Source of the DNA: Nitrospirota bacterium
GTDB lineage: Bacteria; Nitrospirota; 9FT-COMBO-42-15; HDB-SIOI813
Reading direction: 5' to 3'
Length of the DNA stretch: 7,639 nt
NCBI GenBank assembly: GCA_016234155.1
Contig: JACRGZ010000037.1
Location: 1 to 7,639, forward strand
Position 1 is the stretch's first letter. Every line of letters starts with the position of its first letter. The notes beneath the pieces are model-generated. The model ran no database searches. It saw nothing but the letters and a program-made list of their open reading frames with translations, and was not told the origin of the DNA. This document shows positions 6,259 through 7,639 of this stretch, one piece after another. Made by a program: the position numbers and the translations under genes.

Positions 6259-6296
6259 TTTACCGTGAAAATACCCCGGGGGGATCATTTTACCGT
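6259..6296 (+). promoter_or_regulatory. Possible operator: TTTACCGT direct repeat around a CCCCGGGG palindrome
   Basis: TTTACCGT occurs at 6259-6266 and again at 6289-6296, start to start exactly 30 bp, close to three helical turns. Between them lies CCCCGGGG (6274-6281), flanked by AAAAT (6268-6272) and ATTTT (6287-6291). The group ends directly before the -35 box at 6299 and lies between two divergent promoters, a fitting place for a regulator. The function is inferred. Confidence 0.35.
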
Positions 6297-6298
6297 TG

Positions 6299-6326
6299 TT
6301 GACACATTGTATTCGTATGTGATAGA
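6299..6326 (+). promoter_or_regulatory. Probable promoter of the small membrane protein gene
   Basis: A perfect TTGACA (6299-6304) is followed by a 16-nt spacer and GATAGA (6321-6326), preceded by a TG dinucleotide at 6318-6319 (extended -10 arrangement). The -10 box is weak, which would suit activator dependence. Confidence 0.5.
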
Positions 6327-6340
6327 ACCTTAACTTGAAA

Positions 6341-6345
6341 GGAGG
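6341..6345 (+). promoter_or_regulatory. Ribosome binding site that sets the start of the small membrane protein
   Basis: GGAGG, within AAAGGAGGA, lies 10 nt before the ATG at 6356. An in-frame TTG at 6335 would place this site inside the coding region, so the ATG is the better start. Confidence 0.75.
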
Positions 6346-6355
6346 ACTGGATCAT

Positions 6356-6760
6356 ATGAAAAATCAGATTGGCAAGAAAAATATGGTCTTCGGGTTTGCA
6401 TACTTTATTACGACACTGATGCTCGGGTTATATTTGGCTGTGAAGGCCAAGAACGGTAATCCTGAGTGGAAGGAAAGTCCTGTCCATGAGATACTTGGCG
6501 CAGCCCATGCACATGGGAATCTCGAGTCACTCTTAAACATAGTAATTGGCTATATCATATGTCAGCTTGAAGCCGCTTCAGGATTAGCCAATGTTGTAAG
6601 TATTCTCCTTCTTATAGGGGCTATTTTTCACTCAGGCATGTTATACCTTACAGGACTTGGAATAGGAGGGGCTATTAATATCGCTCCTCTCGGCGCCATA
6701 TCGCTTATAGTGACCATGGCCCTCATGGCATATCTTGTTGCTGTAGGATTTAAAAAGTAA
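6356..6760 (+). CDS. Small four-helix membrane protein with HxH motif, function unknown
   Basis: I do not recognise this family with certainty. The 134 residues form four likely transmembrane helices, at about 10-30, 54-72, 78-100 and 108-131, with a polar loop (31-50) rich in charged residues between the first two. Histidines cluster at H44, H51 and H53 (VHEILGAAHAHGNLESLLN), and H92 lies in the third helix. HAHxNL followed by a helix recalls the His-rich segments of NnrS and other oxidase-like membrane proteins, where they are thought to bind heme or metal; metal or heme binding here is inference only. No cleavable signal peptide. The start at 6356 is fixed by GGAGG at 6341-6345. It is preceded by its own promoter, is divergent from the PilZ gene, and its last 11 bp overlap the end of the convergent midA-like gene. 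Confidence 0.8.
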   Translation: MKNQIGKKNMVFGFAYFITTLMLGLYLAVKAKNGNPEWKESPVHEILGAAHAHGNLESLLNIVIGYIICQLEAASGLANVVSILLLIGAIFHSGMLYLTGLGIGGAINIAPLGAISLIVTMALMAYLVAVGFKK

Positions 6761-7639
6761 AAGGGTCCTTTCTCAGTCCACTCAATGCCGGTTTATCAGC
6801 AAATCCTTTATACTGGATAAGGACCTTAAATACATTCCCCATCCTCCCCGGCATAATAAGGTTTTTGATCAAGAGCCTCTCCTTTAGCGCATCGCTCTCT
6901 GCAGGTGTATTTGAGCCTACAGCCTCTATCATTTCCCCTATGCCCAGTCCGAACAGGAAGTGCATCTGGTCGGTGAAACCAGCACTCTTAAGTCCCACCT
7001 CTTCTCCTATGAGCATAAGGGTTGTGAAATCTACATGGCTTGTCATATCCTGTTCACCTATATTTATAAAGGGGTTTTCAACTACTCTGTGCCGGTGATA
7101 ACAGAGGAGGGTTCCACTGCTTCTGTCCGCTGCATATAACTCCTCAGCATGATACCCGTAATCTATGGTTATAACAAACCCCTTTTTTAAGGCCCCTGCA
7201 ACCCACCTCATCCATTCTACAGCCCTCAGATTTACTTCAGCCCGCTGACCCTCTTCCAGCTCTATCCCTATCCTGTCAAGGTATTTTTCAATCTCGGGGG
7301 AAGATGGTTGATCAAGTATCTCCACAAACACATCATTCTGTAATCCAACAAATAACTCCTTCAGCCCACCTCTTTTTTTTTCAACTATATGCACCGGAAA
7401 GGCGTCAACGAGTTCATTTGAGAGGAAACACCCTGTAACACCAGTAAGAAACATTGGGTCTGAGGCATTCACCCATCTTATCTTTGCACTCGAAAATCCA
7501 TTAGTAATCCCCTCACCCTGCCCCTCTCCCCACCCCCCTCCAGATCCTCCCCCCACAAGGGGGGGGAGGAAAAAGGTGGGGGGGTGATTTACAGGGGGAG
7601 AGGGTAAGGGTGAGGGGGTTTCATCTGAAAACCCACTGT
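6750..7639 (-). CDS. midA: MidA/NDUFAF7-family SAM-dependent methyltransferase (5' end outside window)
   Basis: C-terminal two thirds of a COG1565 protein, the bacterial relatives of MidA/NDUFAF7, a Rossmann-fold protein arginine methyltransferase needed for respiratory complex I assembly in mitochondria. The bacterial target is not known to me. Family hallmarks in order: KIRWV strand, FLSNELVDAFPVHIV, the GFVITIDYGYHAEELY strand and loop, GTLLCYHRHR, then NIGEQDMTSHVDFTTLM and a C-terminal MGNVFKVLIQYKG strand. The SAM-binding glycine motif should lie beyond 7639. A GTG at 7556 could be read as the start (268 aa), but it lies within a palindromic repeat and would remove the N-terminal domain. 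The frame is open from there to the window edge, so I take the gene as continuing. The 45 or so residues around the repeat are Pro- then Gly-rich and unlike the family. It overlaps the convergent membrane protein gene by 11 bp. Confidence 0.85.
   Translation of the reverse strand, partial: SGFSDETPSPLPSPPVNHPPTFFLPPLVGGGSGGGWGEGQGEGITNGFSSAKIRWVNASDPMFLTGVTGCFLSNELVDAFPVHIVEKKRGGLKELFVGLQNDVFVEILDQPSSPEIEKYLDRIGIELEEGQRAEVNLRAVEWMRWVAGALKKGFVITIDYGYHAEELYAADRSSGTLLCYHRHRVVENPFINIGEQDMTSHVDFTTLMLIGEEVGLKSAGFTDQMHFLFGLGIGEMIEAVGSNTPAESDALKERLLIKNLIMPGRMGNVFKVLIQYKGFADKPALSGLRKDPFTF
7509..7617. repeat. Large nested C/G palindromic repeat inside the midA-like frame
   Basis: The outer arms, 7509-7531 and 7595-7617, pair over 21 of 23 positions; the left arm begins CCCCTCACCCT and ends CCCTCTCCCC. 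Inside, CACCCCCC (7531-7538) can pair with GGGGGGTG (7579-7586), and CCTCCCCCC (7546-7554) with GGGGGGAGG (7561-7569) around a 6-nt loop. CCCTCACCCT...CCCTCTCCCC is a repeat motif I recognise as common in environmental bacterial genomes, normally intergenic. Here it lies within an open reading frame and adds Pro/Gly-rich codons. Confidence 0.85.

Noticed and set aside
6335..6355. TTG at 6335 as the start of the small membrane protein
   Set aside because: It would put the GGAGG ribosome site inside the gene; the ATG at 6356 has ideal spacing behind that site.
6750..7556. GTG at 7556 as the true start of the midA-like gene
   Set aside because: It lies within the loop of the palindrome, gives a Gly-rich non-family N-terminus and would omit the SAM-binding domain; the frame stays open to the window edge.

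Overview
The window is a piece of a bacterial chromosome of moderate GC content with tightly packed genes and ATA-rich isoleucine codon use. The gene types and the two kinds of short intergenic repeat (C/G-rich palindromes and A/T-rich 7-nt periodic tracts) recall Nitrospirota or deltaproteobacteria-like environmental lineages. That placement is an impression from gene style and was not tested by a search.

Left part (1-4003, + strand). A 7-nt periodic repeat and a broken HAD-hydrolase start (minus strand) lie ahead of a four-gene cluster: an MBL-fold (GloB-like) hydrolase, the Fe-S co-chaperone HscB carrying an N-terminal tetracysteine zinc-binding module, the Hsp70 HscA, and a gamma-class carbonic anhydrase-like protein. 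Three of the genes are linked by stop/start overlaps (TAATG, ATGA). The only real gap, hscB to hscA, holds a C/G palindromic element. HscB and HscA would work together to pass Fe-S clusters from the scaffold IscU to target proteins; no iscS, iscU or fdx gene is in view.

Middle (4004-5827, + strand). A 256-bp gap is largely filled by an A/T-rich repeat with a perfect 15-bp inverted repeat. It is followed by a flavin-reductase-like FMN-binding protein translationally coupled to a six-repeat cytoplasmic kelch propeller.

Right part (5807-7639). A PilZ (c-di-GMP receptor) gene runs on the minus strand and overlaps the kelch gene tail to tail. It is divergent from a 134-aa four-helix membrane protein with a His-x-His motif, and both have recognisable promoters in the 183-bp space between them. 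The membrane protein gene overlaps tail to tail with a MidA/NDUFAF7-type methyltransferase gene (minus strand) that runs off the right edge.

The most notable observation is in this last gene. A 110-bp nested C/G palindrome, of the same general kind as the one between hscB and hscA, sits inside the reading frame. The frame is open through it, and it is flanked by codon-aligned, degenerate copies of a 19-20 bp sequence, as expected of an old in-frame mobile-repeat insertion.
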